From contig NZ_JAGIOC010000001.1 in assembly GCF_017876515.1 (NCBI RefSeq), forward strand, positions 1,302,001 to 1,366,000: a stretch of 64,000 nt of DNA. The letters are read 5' to 3'. Both the position numbers and the translations under genes were made by a program. Below, in pieces: positions 55,739 to 64,000 of the stretch. The DNA comes from Brachybacterium fresconis. GTDB lineage: Bacteria; Actinomycetota; Actinomycetes; Actinomycetales; Dermabacteraceae. Below the pieces are notes generated by a model. The model saw nothing but the letters and a program-made list of their open reading frames with translations, had not been told where the DNA came from and ran no database searches. Each line of letters starts with the position of its first letter. The stretch's first letter is position 1.

Positions 55739-56365
55739 TCAGGACGCGGAGCCGGTGTCGGCGTCGGCCGCGGAGTCGGACGAGGAGTCCTTCTGCCGGG
55801 CGGCGGCCTTCTCGGCATCGGTCTTGCGCTTGCGGGCCTCGGCCATGGCCTGGGCCTTCTTCTTGTGAGGCCCGAAGACCATCACCATGTTGCGGCCGTC
55901 CTGCCGCGGATGGGACTCGACGAAGCCGTATTCGGACACGTCCTCGGCCATGCGGCCCAGCAGTTTCACGCCGCGCTCTGGACGGGACTGCTCACGTCCG
56001 CGGAAGCGGATGATGACCTTGACCTTGTCGCCGCCGTCAAGGAACTTCTCAACATTGCGGCGCTTGGTCTCATAGTCGTGGGTGTCGATCTTCAGGCCCA
56101 TACGGATTTCCTTCTGGACCGTGTTCGCCTGGTTCTTCCGCGACTCACGGGCCTTCAGGTTGGCTTCGTACTTGTACTTGCCGTAATCCATCAGGCGGGC
56201 GACCGGCGGGTTCGCGCCGGGTGCGACCTCGACGAGGTCGAGATCTGCTTCCGCGGCGAGACGCAGGGCGTCCTCGACACGGACCTCACCGACCTGTTCG
56301 CCGGCGGGCCCGACCAGCAGGACCTTGGGGACCCTGATCTGACCGTTGATGCGCTGTTCGCTGAT
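55739..56365 (-). CDS. infC: Translation initiation factor IF-3 with AUC start
   Basis: This 208-residue IF-3 begins at [19 protein letters not shown], has the linker helix at [19 protein letters not shown], and the C-terminal domain with [16 protein letters not shown], then a ~35-residue Lys/Ala/Ser-rich tail. The N-terminal domain cannot start at ATG, GTG or TTG. Reading back from ATC (56363-56365) the codons are AAC, GCC, GGA and then TGA at 56375-56377. The SD-like AGGTGAGGAG ends five bases before ATC. Rare AUU/AUC starts on infC are known to let IF-3 control its own synthesis. The ATG at 56191 would remove the whole N-domain and is rejected. Confidence 0.94.
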   Translation of the reverse strand: MSEQRINGQIRVPKVLLVGPAGEQVGEVRVEDALRLAAEADLDLVEVAPGANPPVARLMDYGKYKYEANLKARESRKNQANTVQKEIRMGLKIDTHDYETKRRNVEKFLDGGDKVKVIIRFRGREQSRPERGVKLLGRMAEDVSEYGFVESHPRQDGRNMVMVFGPHKKKAQAMAEARKRKTDAEKAAARQKDSSSDSAADADTGSAS

Positions 56366-56380
56366 GTTGGCTCCTCACCT
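56363..56380 (-). promoter_or_regulatory. infC ribosome-binding site and non-canonical AUC start
   Basis: The minus strand reads AGGTGAGGAG-CCAAC-ATC. An in-frame TGA lies inside the SD-like sequence, so no standard start codon is available and AUC must be used. IF-3 discriminates against such codons, giving autoregulation. Confidence 0.85.
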
Positions 56381-56403
56381 TGGTTCGAGTCGGACACGAC
56401 GAA

Positions 56404-56426
56404 GGCCCCCGCTTCATGCGGAGGCC
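56404..56426 (-). promoter_or_regulatory. Hairpin in the infC leader (possible attenuator)
   Basis: GGCCTCCGC-ATGAA-GCGGGGGCC forms a 9-bp stem with one mismatch, followed by TTCGTCGTG. It lies in the ~245-nt infC leader, about 25 bp before the SD sequence. Attenuation of infC-rpmI-rplT is known in other bacteria; the mechanism here is not shown. Confidence 0.5.
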
Positions 56427-56616
56427 CCAAGGTGCTCGACGCCGGAGCGTCGGTCGGACCGTACGGCCCGACGTCCGGGCACGACGACCCGGCTGCGATA
56501 CTGACCCGGCGGCTGTTCGCTCCCGGCCCGAAGGACGCGAGCGGGTTGCTGCAAGGTGGGAAGGGACTCCACTTGAGGAACGACGTGACGAGGGTTTCGA
56601 CCTGTTCCAGTCGTCT

Positions 56617-56645
56617 ATTCTAGCAGGAGCGTTCGCGCAGTCCAG
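56617..56645 (-). promoter_or_regulatory. infC operon promoter
   Basis: The minus strand has CTGGAC (56640-56645), 17 bp, TAGAAT (56617-56622). It would give a leader of about 245 nt before infC. Confidence 0.65.
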
Positions 56646-56690
56646 GTGATGTGCGTCGCGTCCACGTGCCGCGACCAGTGAGGAGTTCGG

Positions 56691-57737
56691 GTGGGTATCG
56701 ACCGAGGCACTGGCGAGGAGCCTGATCCGCGCAGCGGGCCGTCCCCCTCGTCGGCCGATGCACCGCATCCTGCCGAGGGCAGGGCGTCGACCGGCACCTC
56801 GCAGGCGGGCACCCCACGGTCGGGCACCCAGCAGCCCAGGTCTGGCCAGCCCAGGTCTGAGCACCACGGTGCTGAGCAGCCCGGCCCTGAGCGGTCCGGC
56901 ACCCAGCAGCCCGGTCCCGAGCAGCCCGACGCGCAGCAGCCCGACTCCGCTCCGGAGTACGACTACGGGACACCGGAGACGGCAGAGCCCTCCGCCGGGG
57001 GAACCGCCGCGGATCCCGCGACGGGCCAGTCCCCGGCGTCCGAGCTGCACCCCGAGACCGGCCTGCGACCCGGCACTGCGCCCCGTGCGGTGCTGCGCCC
57101 GGTGCCCGAGGGCTTCCCGACCCCTCCGCCGCGCCCGGCCCGGCCGAACCGTCGCCCCGCGCCGAGCGCCGACGCGGAACAGCCCTCCCGGCGGCGACCG
57201 GCGGTGATCATCTCCCTCGTCGTCGTCGCGGTGCTCGTCCTGGTGGTCGCGATCGGCGGCAGCATCATCGTCTATCGCGCCCTGAGCCCGGGCCCCTCCG
57301 ACGCGGCGTCCCCGGCGGCCACGGCGGAGGAGGACGAGGGCGCGGCCGGCGAGGTCGCGATCGCCGACGTGACGGTCCAGGAGGTGAGCACCGAGATCGG
57401 GGTACGCGAGGTCGGCGGCCCCGGATCGGACGCTCTGGAGCCCGAGGGCGAGTTCGTCGTGGTCACCGTCGAGGTCGCCAACGACTCGGACATCGCCGTC
57501 TCGATCGACGGGCACGAGACGCTGCGCACCGCGGACGGGGAGACCTACGAGCCCGACTCCGAGGCCTCCCGGAAGTACGTCGCCGAGAGCAAGGCCTTCG
57601 GCACGATCGCGCCGGGCGAGAGCGGCACCTTCCATCTCGTCTACGACGTCTCCGTCGGTGCCGAGCCGACGGAGCTGGAGCTCGACTTCAGCGAGAACGC
57701 CGCGGTCGGCACCGGCGTCCTCCCCCTGGGCGGCTGA
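56691..57737 (+). CDS. Membrane-anchored DUF4352-like protein with Pro/Gln-rich N-terminus (348 aa)
   Basis: The start is GTG with GAGGAG upstream. Residues 1-~165 are disordered, rich in Pro, Gln, Ser and Glu, with a 5-residue repeat (EQPGP/QQPGP type). One membrane helix is at ~172-198 (VIISLVVVAVLVLVVAIGGS). The external C-terminal ~125 residues form an Ig-like domain of the DUF4352 type (EFVVVTVEVANDSDIAVSID, GESGTFHLVYDV). There is no lipobox. It may be an N-in membrane protein presenting an Ig fold outside; its function is unknown. It is divergent from infC and is followed 96 bp later by the DUF1844 gene. Confidence 0.82.
   Translation: MGIDRGTGEEPDPRSGPSPSSADAPHPAEGRASTGTSQAGTPRSGTQQPRSGQPRSEHHGAEQPGPERSGTQQPGPEQPDAQQPDSAPEYDYGTPETAEPSAGGTAADPATGQSPASELHPETGLRPGTAPRAVLRPVPEGFPTPPPRPARPNRRPAPSADAEQPSRRRPAVIISLVVVAVLVLVVAIGGSIIVYRALSPGPSDAASPAATAEEDEGAAGEVAIADVTVQEVSTEIGVREVGGPGSDALEPEGEFVVVTVEVANDSDIAVSIDGHETLRTADGETYEPDSEASRKYVAESKAFGTIAPGESGTFHLVYDVSVGAEPTELELDFSENAAVGTGVLPLGG
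56874..56948 (+). repeat. 15-bp coding tandem repeat (5 copies)
   Basis: Units such as gagcagcccggccct and cagcagcccggtccc run from 56874 and encode E/Q-Q-P-x-P pentapeptides in the cytosolic part of the DUF4352-like protein. Confidence 0.85.
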
Positions 57738-57753
57738 CCCCGCCCCGCCGACC

Positions 57754-57808
57754 GGCCGCCGCCCGGCGGCCCGCACCTGTACCCGCTGCGGTCACCGCCG
57801 GTGACCGC
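57754..57808 (+). terminator. Two adjacent hairpins between the DUF4352-like and DUF1844 genes
   Basis: GGCCGCC-GCCC-GGCGGCC (57754-57771) is a perfect 7-bp stem 16 bp after the stop. GCGGTCACC-GCC-GGTGACCGC (57788-57808) is a perfect 9-bp inverted repeat, 25 bp before the DUF1844 start. The first is a likely terminator without U-run. The second may be part of it or an operator. Confidence 0.5.
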
Positions 57809-57833
57809 GCACCCCTGAGCACGAAGGATCGCC

Positions 57834-58208
57834 ATGAACGAGAACCACGTCCACGACCTCACCGACCAGGACACGGAGGCCGACGACGCGCTGCGCGACA
57901 TCTCCGAGGTCGCCGCGGTCGAGATCATCACCTCCGCCTGCGTGCACCTGATGAGCGCCGCCGCGGTGAAGGTGGGCCTGGCAGAGGACGAGGAGACCGG
58001 TCAGTACCAGGACCTCGCCGAGGCCCGGAAGCTGATCACGTCGCTGGCCGGCCTGGTCACCGCCGCGGCCCCCGAGATCGGCAACGAGCACGCGCGCTCG
58101 CTGCGCGATGGGCTGCGGTCCTTGCAGCTCGCCTTCGCCGAGGCGCTGCCGTTCCCGGACGATCCCGGGCAGGCCCCGGGCGAGAAGTACACCGGCCGGG
58201 TCTCCTGA
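57834..58208 (+). CDS. DUF1844 protein (124 aa)
   Basis: This small acidic protein has the DUF1844 core AVEIITSACVHLMSAAAVKVGL followed by ARKLITSLAGLVTAAAPE and HARSLRDGLRSLQLAF. The family is conserved in actinobacteria, where it is usually found beside infC; its function is unknown. The start has AAGGA five bases upstream. There is no signal peptide. The stop is immediately followed by an 18-bp duplication shared with its last codons. Confidence 0.9.
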   Translation: MNENHVHDLTDQDTEADDALRDISEVAAVEIITSACVHLMSAAAVKVGLAEDEETGQYQDLAEARKLITSLAGLVTAAAPEIGNEHARSLRDGLRSLQLAFAEALPFPDDPGQAPGEKYTGRVS

Positions 58209-58258
58209 CCGGTTCTCCTCTCCTGACCGGTTCTGCTCTCCTGAGCGAGTCGCTCAGG
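58201..58258. terminator. 18-bp duplication plus hairpin between converging genes
   Basis: tctcctgaccggttct starts at 58201 and again at 58219 (18-bp period, 2.5 copies), beginning in the last codons of DUF1844. CCTGAGCG-AGT-CGCTCAGG (58240-58258) is a perfect 8-bp stem overlapping the sseB stop, so it may end transcription from both sides. Confidence 0.55.
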
Positions 58259-59183
58259 ACCCCAGCACGAGCCGCAGGGAGCTGATGCGTTCGGCGACCA
58301 GCGGCTCGGCGCCGAGCCGGGTCGAGACCTCATCGACCACGGCCCGGACCTGGACCTTGGTCAGCCCCGGGCGCAGTCGCAGGTGGAGGTCGACCTCGCT
58401 GCGCTCCCCCGCCCGTGCAGCGAGCTCCACGACCTGGTCCGTGGCCTCGGCCACAGAATCCAGCGCCGCGGTGAGATCGGGGTCCAGATGGGGCGGGATC
58501 CACTCCCGGCCCTGGGCGAGGGCCCACAGCACGGAGCGGGGCAGCAGGATCGGCCCGGTCCCGCCCGCCTCGTCGTCGCGGCCATCGCCCGCCGCACCCT
58601 GCCCGGCCGTGTCGCGGCCCGCCTCGTCGCCTCCGGACGCGGCGTCCACCAGCAGGGCGGTGCAGCCCTCCTGCACGGCGGCCTGCGCCGCCTGCGGGGC
58701 TACCACCGGCACCGGACGGGCGTCGCTCCGCCAGGCTGCCAGCTGCGCGACCGAGGTGAAGATCGGCAGCACCCTCGACCCGTCGGGCGCGGTGATCGAG
58801 ACCATCGCCATATCGGCGCCGTTGTCGCCGGTCACCCCGTGGGCCGTGGTGCCGGTCCCGGTGGCGACCGCCATGATCGGCACCAGCACCCGGTGCGCGG
58901 CGAGCGCGGCCACCAACGCCCGACGGTGCGGATCCGCGCCCGAGCGGTGGTCGCGCAGTGCCCGGGCGACCTCGGGCGGGGCGGAGCCGTCGTCGCCCGG
59001 GAAGGGGCTGACGGTGTAGTCCCGTCCTGCCCAGGGCACCCCGGCGGTGTCGGTCAGCGGCGACTTCTCCCGGAAATGGGCGGGCAGCGAGCGGTGCGCC
59101 TGCTCGGCGCGAGCCGCCTCCTCGTGATCACCGGTGCGAGCGGTGCCGCCCTTGACGTGGGGGTGTTCGGGTGTCTCGCTCAC
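58254..59183 (-). CDS. SseB-family protein (309 aa)
   Basis: The protein resembles the SseB N-terminal domain family: [18 protein letters not shown], a conserved [19 protein letters not shown], then [18 protein letters not shown] hydrophilic Gly/Asp-rich insertion lies near residues 190-220. The start is GTG at 59181-59183, overlapping the priA stop as GTGA. SseB-family genes commonly follow hisA/priA in actinobacteria, but their function here is not known; nothing supports the sulfurtransferase-enhancing role given to E. coli SseB. The frame is open to 59354, inside priA. Confidence 0.85.
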   Translation of the reverse strand: MSETPEHPHVKGGTARTGDHEEAARAEQAHRSLPAHFREKSPLTDTAGVPWAGRDYTVSPFPGDDGSAPPEVARALRDHRSGADPHRRALVAALAAHRVLVPIMAVATGTGTTAHGVTGDNGADMAMVSITAPDGSRVLPIFTSVAQLAAWRSDARPVPVVAPQAAQAAVQEGCTALLVDAASGGDEAGRDTAGQGAAGDGRDDEAGGTGPILLPRSVLWALAQGREWIPPHLDPDLTAALDSVAEATDQVVELAARAGERSEVDLHLRLRPGLTKVQVRAVVDEVSTRLGAEPLVAERISSLRLVLGS

Positions 59184-59914
59184 GGCCGCCCCGCGACGTC
59201 CAGCGCCTCGCCCATCGTGAATGCCTGCGCATACAGGGCCTTGCCCACGATCGCGCCCTCGACGCCCGCGGGCACCAGCTCCCGGAGCGCCGCGAGGTCC
59301 TCGAGCGAGGAGATGCCGCCGGAGGCGACGACCGCGGCGTCGGTGCGGGAGCACACGTCGCGCAGCAGGTCGACGTTGGGTCCGCGCAGGGTGCCGTCCT
59401 TCGTGACGTCGGTGACGACGTAGCGCTGGCAGCCGGCCTCGTCCAGGCGCTCCAGGGTCTCCCAGAGGTCCCCGCCCTCACGGGTCCAGCCGCGGGCGGC
59501 CAGCGTGGTGCCGCGGACGTCGAGGCCGACGGCGATCCGGTCGCCGTGCTCGGCGATGATCTCCGCGGTCCATTCGGGGTTCTCCAGGGCCGCGGTGCCG
59601 AGGTTGACCCGTCGGCAGCCGGTGGCCAGCGCGGCCGCGAGGGACTCGTCGTCGCGGATGCCTCCGGAGAGCTCGACGTTCATGTCGACGGCGGCGACCA
59701 CGTCGGCCAGCAGGGCGGCGTTGGAGCCGTGCCCGAAGGCGGCGTCGAGGTCGACCAGGTGCAGCCAGCTCGCGCCTCCGTCCTGGAAGGCGAGGGCGGC
59801 GTCCAGCGGCGCGCCGTAGGCGGTCTCGGATCCTGCTTCGCCCTGGACCAGGCGGACGGCCTGGCCGGACTGCACGTCGACGGCGGGGAGCAGCTCGAGC
59901 ACGGGAGCGGTCAT
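59180..59914 (-). CDS. priA: Phosphoribosyl isomerase A (HisA / PriA)
   Basis: This 244-residue half-barrel-repeat TIM barrel has [19 protein letters not shown] with the first catalytic Asp, [26 protein letters not shown] with the second catalytic Asp, and [13 protein letters not shown] with a phosphate-binding loop. In actinobacteria this enzyme performs both the ProFAR isomerisation of histidine synthesis and the PRA isomerisation of tryptophan synthesis. Context in a his cluster supports HisA activity; the dual activity is taken from family knowledge. A 181-bp GC-rich gap of degenerate ggggtcg repeats separates it from the small membrane ORF upstream. Confidence 0.95.
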   Translation of the reverse strand: MTAPVLELLPAVDVQSGQAVRLVQGEAGSETAYGAPLDAALAFQDGGASWLHLVDLDAAFGHGSNAALLADVVAAVDMNVELSGGIRDDESLAAALATGCRRVNLGTAALENPEWTAEIIAEHGDRIAVGLDVRGTTLAARGWTREGGDLWETLERLDEAGCQRYVVTDVTKDGTLRGPNVDLLRDVCSRTDAAVVASGGISSLEDLAALRELVPAGVEGAIVGKALYAQAFTMGEALDVAGRP

Positions 59915-60095
59915 GGGGTGCCTCCTGGCGGCGGGGTGGGCCGGGGTCGAGGCCGGCGCTGGGACCGAGGTCTCCGGTCGGGACCGGGACTCCGATGGGG
60001 ATCGTGAGGTCGGATGGGGTCGAGTGGGGTCGGGGCGCGAGACCCCGCGGCGGGGGGTGCCGGTCCCCGCGGGAGGGCCGGGGCGGCCGACGGGG

Positions 60096-60254
60096 TCAGC
60101 CGGCCTGGATCCTCCAGAGCGACGCGCCGATGCAGGCCAGGCCCGCCAGAGCCATGGCGACGACGGCCCACCGGGGCTTCTGGGAGCGGTGGAAGGACCA
60201 GGCGCCGCCGAGGACCATGCCTCCGGCGAACAGCAGAAGGAAGGCGTAGATCAT
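60096..60254 (-). CDS. Small two-helix membrane protein in the his operon (52 aa)
   Basis: The protein starts [20 protein letters not shown] and has a short basic loop (HRSQKPRW), then a second helix ([17 protein letters not shown]). The ATG overlaps the hisH stop as ATGA (60251-60254), the same coupling as elsewhere in this operon, which is the main reason to accept so short a gene. Membrane topology would put the basic loop inside. No family is recognised and no role in histidine synthesis is evident. Confidence 0.75.
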   Translation of the reverse strand: MIYAFLLLFAGGMVLGGAWSFHRSQKPRWAVVAMALAGLACIGASLWRIQAG

Positions 60255-61006
60255 CGGGTGGGCTCCTCGAGGGTCGCGGTTGAGGCCGATGGTGCGGCCG
60301 CCGGGGCCGAGTCCGTCGCCGTGGCTGGGAGTGTCCGGTCTGCATCGGCGGCGCCGCGACGCGGCAGGGTGCGCAGCCAGTTGGCCAGCAGCGTCGCCCC
60401 GGCCTCCCCGGACTTCTCCGGGTGGAACTGGGTCGCGGTCAGCGCCGCGTTCTCCACGGCGGCGACGAAACGGTCGCCGTCGTGCTCGGCCCAGGTCACC
60501 AGCGGTGCGGGGAGGGAGCCGATCTGCTCCATCTGCCAGGAGCGGGCGGCATAGGAGTGGACGAAGTAGAAGCGCTCGGCCTCGATGCCCGCGAACAGCC
60601 GCGTCCCCGGCGGGGCCTCGACGGTGTTCCAGCCCATGTGGGGCACGACGGAGGCCTGGATCCGGGTGACCTCGCCGGGCCACTGGCCGAGCCCCGCGCT
60701 GCGGGTGCCGTGCTCGGTGCCCGCGTCGAACAGAATCTGCAGACCGACGCAGATGCCGAGGACGGGCAGGGCGCCGGCCAGGCGACGCTCGATGATCCTC
60801 TCTCCACCCACGGCCCGGATCTGCTCGATGGTGGCGGCGAAGGCGCCGACACCGGGGACCACGAGGCCGTCGGCGGCCAGGGCGCGCTCCCGGTCCGCGG
60901 TCAGCTCGACCTCGGCGCCGGCGGCCTCGAGGGCGCGCACGACGGAGCGGACGTTGCCCGAGCCGTGGTCCAGGACCACCACGCGGGCGGCGGTCTCGGC
61001 ACTCAC
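60251..61006 (-). CDS. hisH: Imidazole glycerol phosphate synthase, glutaminase subunit HisH
   Basis: This 251-residue class I glutamine amidotransferase has its nucleophile Cys in [10 protein letters not shown] (C86) and the His-Glu pair in [17 protein letters not shown] is the conserved interface motif. It supplies ammonia to HisF, which is not in this window. The C-terminal ~35 residues are an Ala/Thr-rich tail beyond the usual end. It overlaps the upstream unknown gene by 4 bp (61003-61006). Confidence 0.96.
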   Translation of the reverse strand: MSAETAARVVVLDHGSGNVRSVVRALEAAGAEVELTADRERALAADGLVVPGVGAFAATIEQIRAVGGERIIERRLAGALPVLGICVGLQILFDAGTEHGTRSAGLGQWPGEVTRIQASVVPHMGWNTVEAPPGTRLFAGIEAERFYFVHSYAARSWQMEQIGSLPAPLVTWAEHDGDRFVAAVENAALTATQFHPEKSGEAGATLLANWLRTLPRRGAADADRTLPATATDSAPAAAPSASTATLEEPTR

Positions 61007-61647
61007 TTCTGCTTGCCCTTGCCGGCGATCCAGGACAGCGCCTCGGCGCGGGTGATGGTCGCGGGGTCGATGCCGTCGTCGAGCTCCGCGAGCTCCGTCG
61101 CGCCGAGCAGCAGCTCCTCGACCAGGTCGTCGACCGCTCCGAGGACGATCGCGGGAGAGATGTCCTCGCCGCGCTGGCCGTTGCGGTAGCGGGTGGCGGT
61201 CATGCGGTCGCCGCGACGCCAGAACAGCACGATGCCGTTGCGCTGCAGGGCGGCCGAGGCGATCGCCGCGAGGTCGTGGGCCGCGGTCTCGGCCAGGGCG
61301 CCGACGGCGATCGCCCCGGTGCGGGTGTCGAGGGTGCGGCTGCCGGTGGGGATGTCGATCCCGTCGGTGCGGGCCTCGCGGCCCAGCCGGATCGCGCCGG
61401 CGAGCGCCGTGGCCGAGGCGACGGAGGTCGCGACCACGGCCATCGTGGGCTCCTGGTCGTCCTCGGTCCCCTCGGAGAGCACGTCCTCGACGGTCAGCGG
61501 GACCTCGTCGAAGGAGAGCCCCTCGGTGAGGCGGGCGAACTCGGCATCGATGTCGCCGCCGGGACGGCCGGACGCGGCGGGTTCCTGTCCGTCGGCGGGC
61601 TCCTCGTGGGGATCCTCGTGCGGGTCGCGGGGGTCGGCGGTGCTCAC
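61003..61647 (-). CDS. Unknown protein of the his operon (214 aa)
   Basis: The start is GTG at 61645-61647, overlapping the hisB stop as GTGA. Residues 1-65 are acidic and disordered. Residues ~68-210 form a mixed helical/strand region ([40 protein letters not shown]) without a motif I recognise. There is no signal peptide or membrane helix. It is wedged between hisB and hisH with 4-bp overlaps at both ends, so it is made with the pathway enzymes. No function is proposed. Confidence 0.82.
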   Translation of the reverse strand: MSTADPRDPHEDPHEEPADGQEPAASGRPGGDIDAEFARLTEGLSFDEVPLTVEDVLSEGTEDDQEPTMAVVATSVASATALAGAIRLGREARTDGIDIPTGSRTLDTRTGAIAVGALAETAAHDLAAIASAALQRNGIVLFWRRGDRMTATRYRNGQRGEDISPAIVLGAVDDLVEELLLGATELAELDDGIDPATITRAEALSWIAGKGKQK

Positions 61648-62276
61648 AGCGCTCCCTTCGTGGAGGGCACGTCCAGCACGCGGTCGTCGACGGCGCAGGC
61701 GGCGCGCAGCGCGCGGGCGAGCGCCTTGAACTGCGCCTCGACGACGTGGTGGGGGTCGCGCCCGTCGAGCAGGCGGATGTGCAGGCAGATCGCGGCGTGG
61801 TGGGCGAGCGACTCGAAGACGTGACGGGTCAGCGAGCCGGTGAAGTGCCCGCCGATCAGGTGCAGGGCCTGCGCCTCGCTCTCGCCGGAGTGCACGCAGT
61901 AGGGGCGGCCGGAGAGGTCGACCACGGCCTGCGCGAGGGCCTCGTCCAGGGGCACCATGGCGTCGCCGAAGCGGGCGATGCCCCTCTTGTCGCCCAGCGC
62001 CTCGCGCAGCGCCTGGCCGAGCACGATCGCGGTGTCCTCGACGGTGTGGTGCGCATCGATATGAGTATCACCTGTCGCCGACACCTTCAGGTCGAAGCGC
62101 GCGTGGGTGCCCAGCGCCGTGAGCATGTGGTCGAAGAACGGCACGGAGGTGGAGATGTCCACCTGGCCGGTCCCGTCGACGTCGAGGGTGACCTCGACGG
62201 AGGATTCCCGCGTCGTGCGGGCGATGCTGGCGCGGCGGGACGGGCGCGCAGCGGCGGCGGAAGCGGGATCGGTCAT
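61644..62276 (-). CDS. hisB: Imidazoleglycerol-phosphate dehydratase
   Basis: This 210-residue monofunctional HisB has paired metal-binding motifs [11 protein letters not shown] and, near the end, [17 protein letters not shown], plus [13 protein letters not shown]. It removes water from IGP in histidine synthesis. The start at 62274-62276 overlaps the hisC stop as ATGA; the very long frame to 63473 is shadow of hisC. There is no phosphatase domain, as is usual outside proteobacteria. Confidence 0.97.
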   Translation of the reverse strand: MTDPASAAAARPSRRASIARTTRESSVEVTLDVDGTGQVDISTSVPFFDHMLTALGTHARFDLKVSATGDTHIDAHHTVEDTAIVLGQALREALGDKRGIARFGDAMVPLDEALAQAVVDLSGRPYCVHSGESEAQALHLIGGHFTGSLTRHVFESLAHHAAICLHIRLLDGRDPHHVVEAQFKALARALRAACAVDDRVLDVPSTKGAL

Positions 62277-63406
62277 CGGGGGTCGGCCTCCTCGAGGGCG
62301 GTGCGGAATGCGGCGTTGTTCTCGGGTGTGCCCACGGATACGCGCAGCCAGCCGTCGGGGCCGACGGCCCGGACGAGCACGCTGCGCGCCAGGAGGGCCT
62401 CGAACACGGCGTCCCGGTGGGCGAAGGTGCGGAAGAGGATGAAGTTCGCGTCGGACGGTGCGACGGCGTGACCGCGCCCGATCAGGTGCGCGGCCAGGAC
62501 GTCGCGCTCGGTCCGCAGCAGCGCGACCTTGCCCAGCAGCTCCTCGCGATGGGCGAGGGCGGTGCGGGCGACGGCCTGGGTGACGGCCGAGAGGTGGTAG
62601 GGCAGGCGCACGACACGGACGGAGTCGACGACGGCCGGGTCGGCCACCAGGTAGCCCAGCCGGGCCCCGGCCAGGGCGAAGGCCTTGGACATGGTGCGGG
62701 TGACCACGAGGTTCGGATGGGCATCCAGCAGGGTCAGCGCGCTGGGCACCCCGTCGCGGCGGAACTCGCTGTAGGCCTCGTCGACCACCAGCAGACCGCG
62801 GGTGGCGGCCAGGGCGTCCGCGGCGGCCTCGACCACGTCGAGCGTGAGCGCGGTGCCGGTGGGGTTGTTCGGGCTGGTCAGCACGACGATGTTCGGGCGG
62901 TGGGCGGCGATCGCCGCGGTGACGTCCTGCGCGGTCAGCGCGAAGTCGGGGGCCGGGCCCCGTTCGGCGGTGACCCAGTCCGTGTAGGTGTCGCGCGCGT
63001 ACTCCGGGTACATGGAGTAGTGGGGCGTGAACCCCAGGGCGGTGCGGCCGGGGCCGCCGTAGGACAGCAGCAGCTGGTGCATGACCTCGTTGGAGCCGTT
63101 GGCGGCCCAGACCGCCTCGGGGGCGGGGGCCCGGACGTCGGATTCCGCGGCGAGGTATGCCCCGAGGTCGGCGCGCAGGGCGAGGGCCTCCCGATCCGGA
63201 TAGCGGTTCAGTCCGACGGCCGCCTCCGCGGCGGCGCGGCCGATCGCCGCGGCCAGCTCCGGGGAGGGCCCGTAGGGGTTCTCGTTGACGTTGAGCGCAT
63301 GCTCGACCTCGAGCTGCGGGGCGCCGTACGGGGCGGCACCCACGATGCCGTCGCGCGGCACGGGCAGCGCGGCAGGGGCCGTGGTCGAAGCAGAGGTCTC
63401 GGGCAT
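62273..63406 (-). CDS. hisC: Histidinol-phosphate aminotransferase
   Basis: This 377-residue class II PLP aminotransferase begins near [10 protein letters not shown], has [19 protein letters not shown], the PLP lysine in [17 protein letters not shown], and the Arg in [13 protein letters not shown] chose the ATG at 63404-63406; a Met three codons upstream (63415) is also possible. A -10 TACGAT ends exactly seven bases before 63406, which favours a leaderless start. hisD, usually next to hisC, is not here. It begins the minus-strand his cluster. Confidence 0.95.
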   Translation of the reverse strand: MPETSASTTAPAALPVPRDGIVGAAPYGAPQLEVEHALNVNENPYGPSPELAAAIGRAAAEAAVGLNRYPDREALALRADLGAYLAAESDVRAPAPEAVWAANGSNEVMHQLLLSYGGPGRTALGFTPHYSMYPEYARDTYTDWVTAERGPAPDFALTAQDVTAAIAAHRPNIVVLTSPNNPTGTALTLDVVEAAADALAATRGLLVVDEAYSEFRRDGVPSALTLLDAHPNLVVTRTMSKAFALAGARLGYLVADPAVVDSVRVVRLPYHLSAVTQAVARTALAHREELLGKVALLRTERDVLAAHLIGRGHAVAPSDANFILFRTFAHRDAVFEALLARSVLVRAVGPDGWLRVSVGTPENNAAFRTALEEADPR

Positions 63407-63413
63407 GGTGCCC

Positions 63414-63419
63414 ATCGTA
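63414..63419 (-). promoter_or_regulatory. hisC -10 element (leaderless promoter candidate)
   Basis: TACGAT on the minus strand lies seven bases before the hisC ATG at 63404-63406. No convincing -35 is present. The 174-bp region to the plus-strand gene holds nothing else recognisable. Confidence 0.4.
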
Positions 63420-63580
63420 GTTCGGGCGCGGCTCCGATACCTCTCCCGCCCACCGTCCAGACGGCTCGGGCACCGACGTCCAGGAGTCTCGGGCGCCGAC
63501 GTGCCCGGTCGGGCGTGGTCCCGTTCACAGCGCCGCTCCCGCTGGGAGGTCGGACCAGGTGTCGGGGATAGCCTGGGGCG

Positions 63581-64000
63581 ATGTTCCGTTCCCTGGGTGC
63601 CCTGGTCGGCGACCTGCTGGTCGTCATCCTCTTCGTCACGATCGGCTTCCTGCAGCATGGCACGCCGCTGACCTCGCAGAACATCATCCTGGTGGGCTGG
63701 CCGTTCGCCGTCGGCGTGCTGCTGGGACATCTCGCGATCCGTGCCTGGAACGCCCCGTTCCGGATCTGGCCCCACGGCGTGTTCGTGTGGGCGATCACCC
63801 TGGCGGCCTCCATGGCGATCCGCACGCTCTTCTCCTACGGCACCGAAGTGTCGTTCATCATCACCACCGCGATCGTCACCGGCGTGCTGATGCTCGGCTG
63901 GCGCGCGGTCGCTCTGTTCCTCACCCGCGGCGAGCGGAAGCGCCCCCGGGTCGTCACCGGTGCCGAGGCGGCCGAGATCGACCAGGCCGCGGTGACGGCG
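63581..64000 (+). CDS. DUF3054 membrane protein, C-terminus cut by window edge
   Basis: About 140 residues are visible, starting MFRSLGALVGDLLVVILFV. Four membrane helices are predicted (~8-26, 38-58, 73-92, 98-122), the spacing of DUF3054 proteins, followed by a basic KRPRVVTG linker. The family is conserved in actinobacteria; its function is unknown. TAGCCT six bases before the ATG could be a leaderless -10. The frame is open to the window end without a stop. Confidence 0.8.
   Translation, partial: MFRSLGALVGDLLVVILFVTIGFLQHGTPLTSQNIILVGWPFAVGVLLGHLAIRAWNAPFRIWPHGVFVWAITLAASMAIRTLFSYGTEVSFIITTAIVTGVLMLGWRAVALFLTRGERKRPRVVTGAEAAEIDQAAVTA

Larger units (their letters stand above)
56366..56690. 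other. Divergent leader region between infC and the DUF4352-like gene
   Basis: No gene is supported in this 325-bp stretch. It holds the long infC leader with a hairpin at 56404-56426, the infC promoter at 56617-56645, and the ribosome-binding site GAGGAG (~56680) of the plus-strand gene. A promoter for the plus-strand gene was not recognised. Confidence 0.65.

Noticed and set aside
55739..56191. A short IF-3 starting at the ATG of 56189-56191
   Set aside because: It would delete the whole N-terminal domain, which is clearly encoded upstream in the same frame.

Overview
The window is very GC-rich, densely packed bacterial DNA from a high-GC actinobacterium. Three things support that placement: a mycothiol-dependent formaldehyde dehydrogenase, the dual-substrate isomerase PriA/HisA in a his cluster, and an argCJBDFRGH arginine operon. 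The rRNA leader and spacer motifs, the tRNA-free 16S-23S spacer and the overall gene content look like Micrococcales. A Brachybacterium-like member of the Dermabacteraceae is my best guess, but that is inference and the 16S gene (28014-29534) could settle it.

Region 1 (1-22609, minus strand) is one tightly coupled cluster read from right to left: a 2070-residue membrane-anchored protein of Ig/cadherin-like and fibronectin type III domains, a MoxR ATPase, a DUF58 protein, a transglutaminase-fold membrane protein, an RDD-FHA protein, a PP2C phosphatase, a zinc-ribbon/FHA protein, a transmembrane Ser/Thr kinase, a small FHA/winged-helix protein, and an FHA-bearing FtsK/EssC-type ATPase that runs off the left edge. 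This matches the logic of the PFNA cluster of bifidobacteria (kinase, Fn3, AAA ATPase, DUF58, transglutaminase, phosphatase), joined here to a type VII-secretion-like ATPase and four FHA proteins. The transglutaminase domain has lost its catalytic Cys and His.

Region 2 (22822-31502): a polyprenyl diphosphate synthase, then a complete 16S-23S-5S operon on the minus strand with promoter, leader, spacer elements and a strong terminator, then tyrS. Region 3 (31761-40831): the arginine operon argC-J-B-D-F-R-G-H, probably started by a leaderless promoter overlapping an imperfect palindrome. Region 4 (40946-44177): two opposed gene remnants, a Tat-exported EndoH-like GH18 enzyme, a cytosolic GH20 hexosaminidase and a small membrane protein; the last two are translationally coupled to pheST. 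Region 5 (44174-49915): pheS-pheT, and divergently an mscR-type dehydrogenase with its metallo-beta-lactamase partner.

Region 6 (50313-58208): a DUF222/HNH protein, a CopD-CtaG fusion, a SpoU methyltransferase and infC-rpmI-rplT (infC must start at AUC), then a divergent DUF4352-like protein and a DUF1844 protein. Region 7 (58254-63406, minus): hisC-hisB-orf-hisH-small membrane ORF-priA-sseB, all but one join overlapping by 4 bp. A DUF3054 membrane protein runs off the right edge. No tRNA, CRISPR array, insertion sequence or prophage was seen. Several proteins carry in-frame 15-bp tandem repeats.
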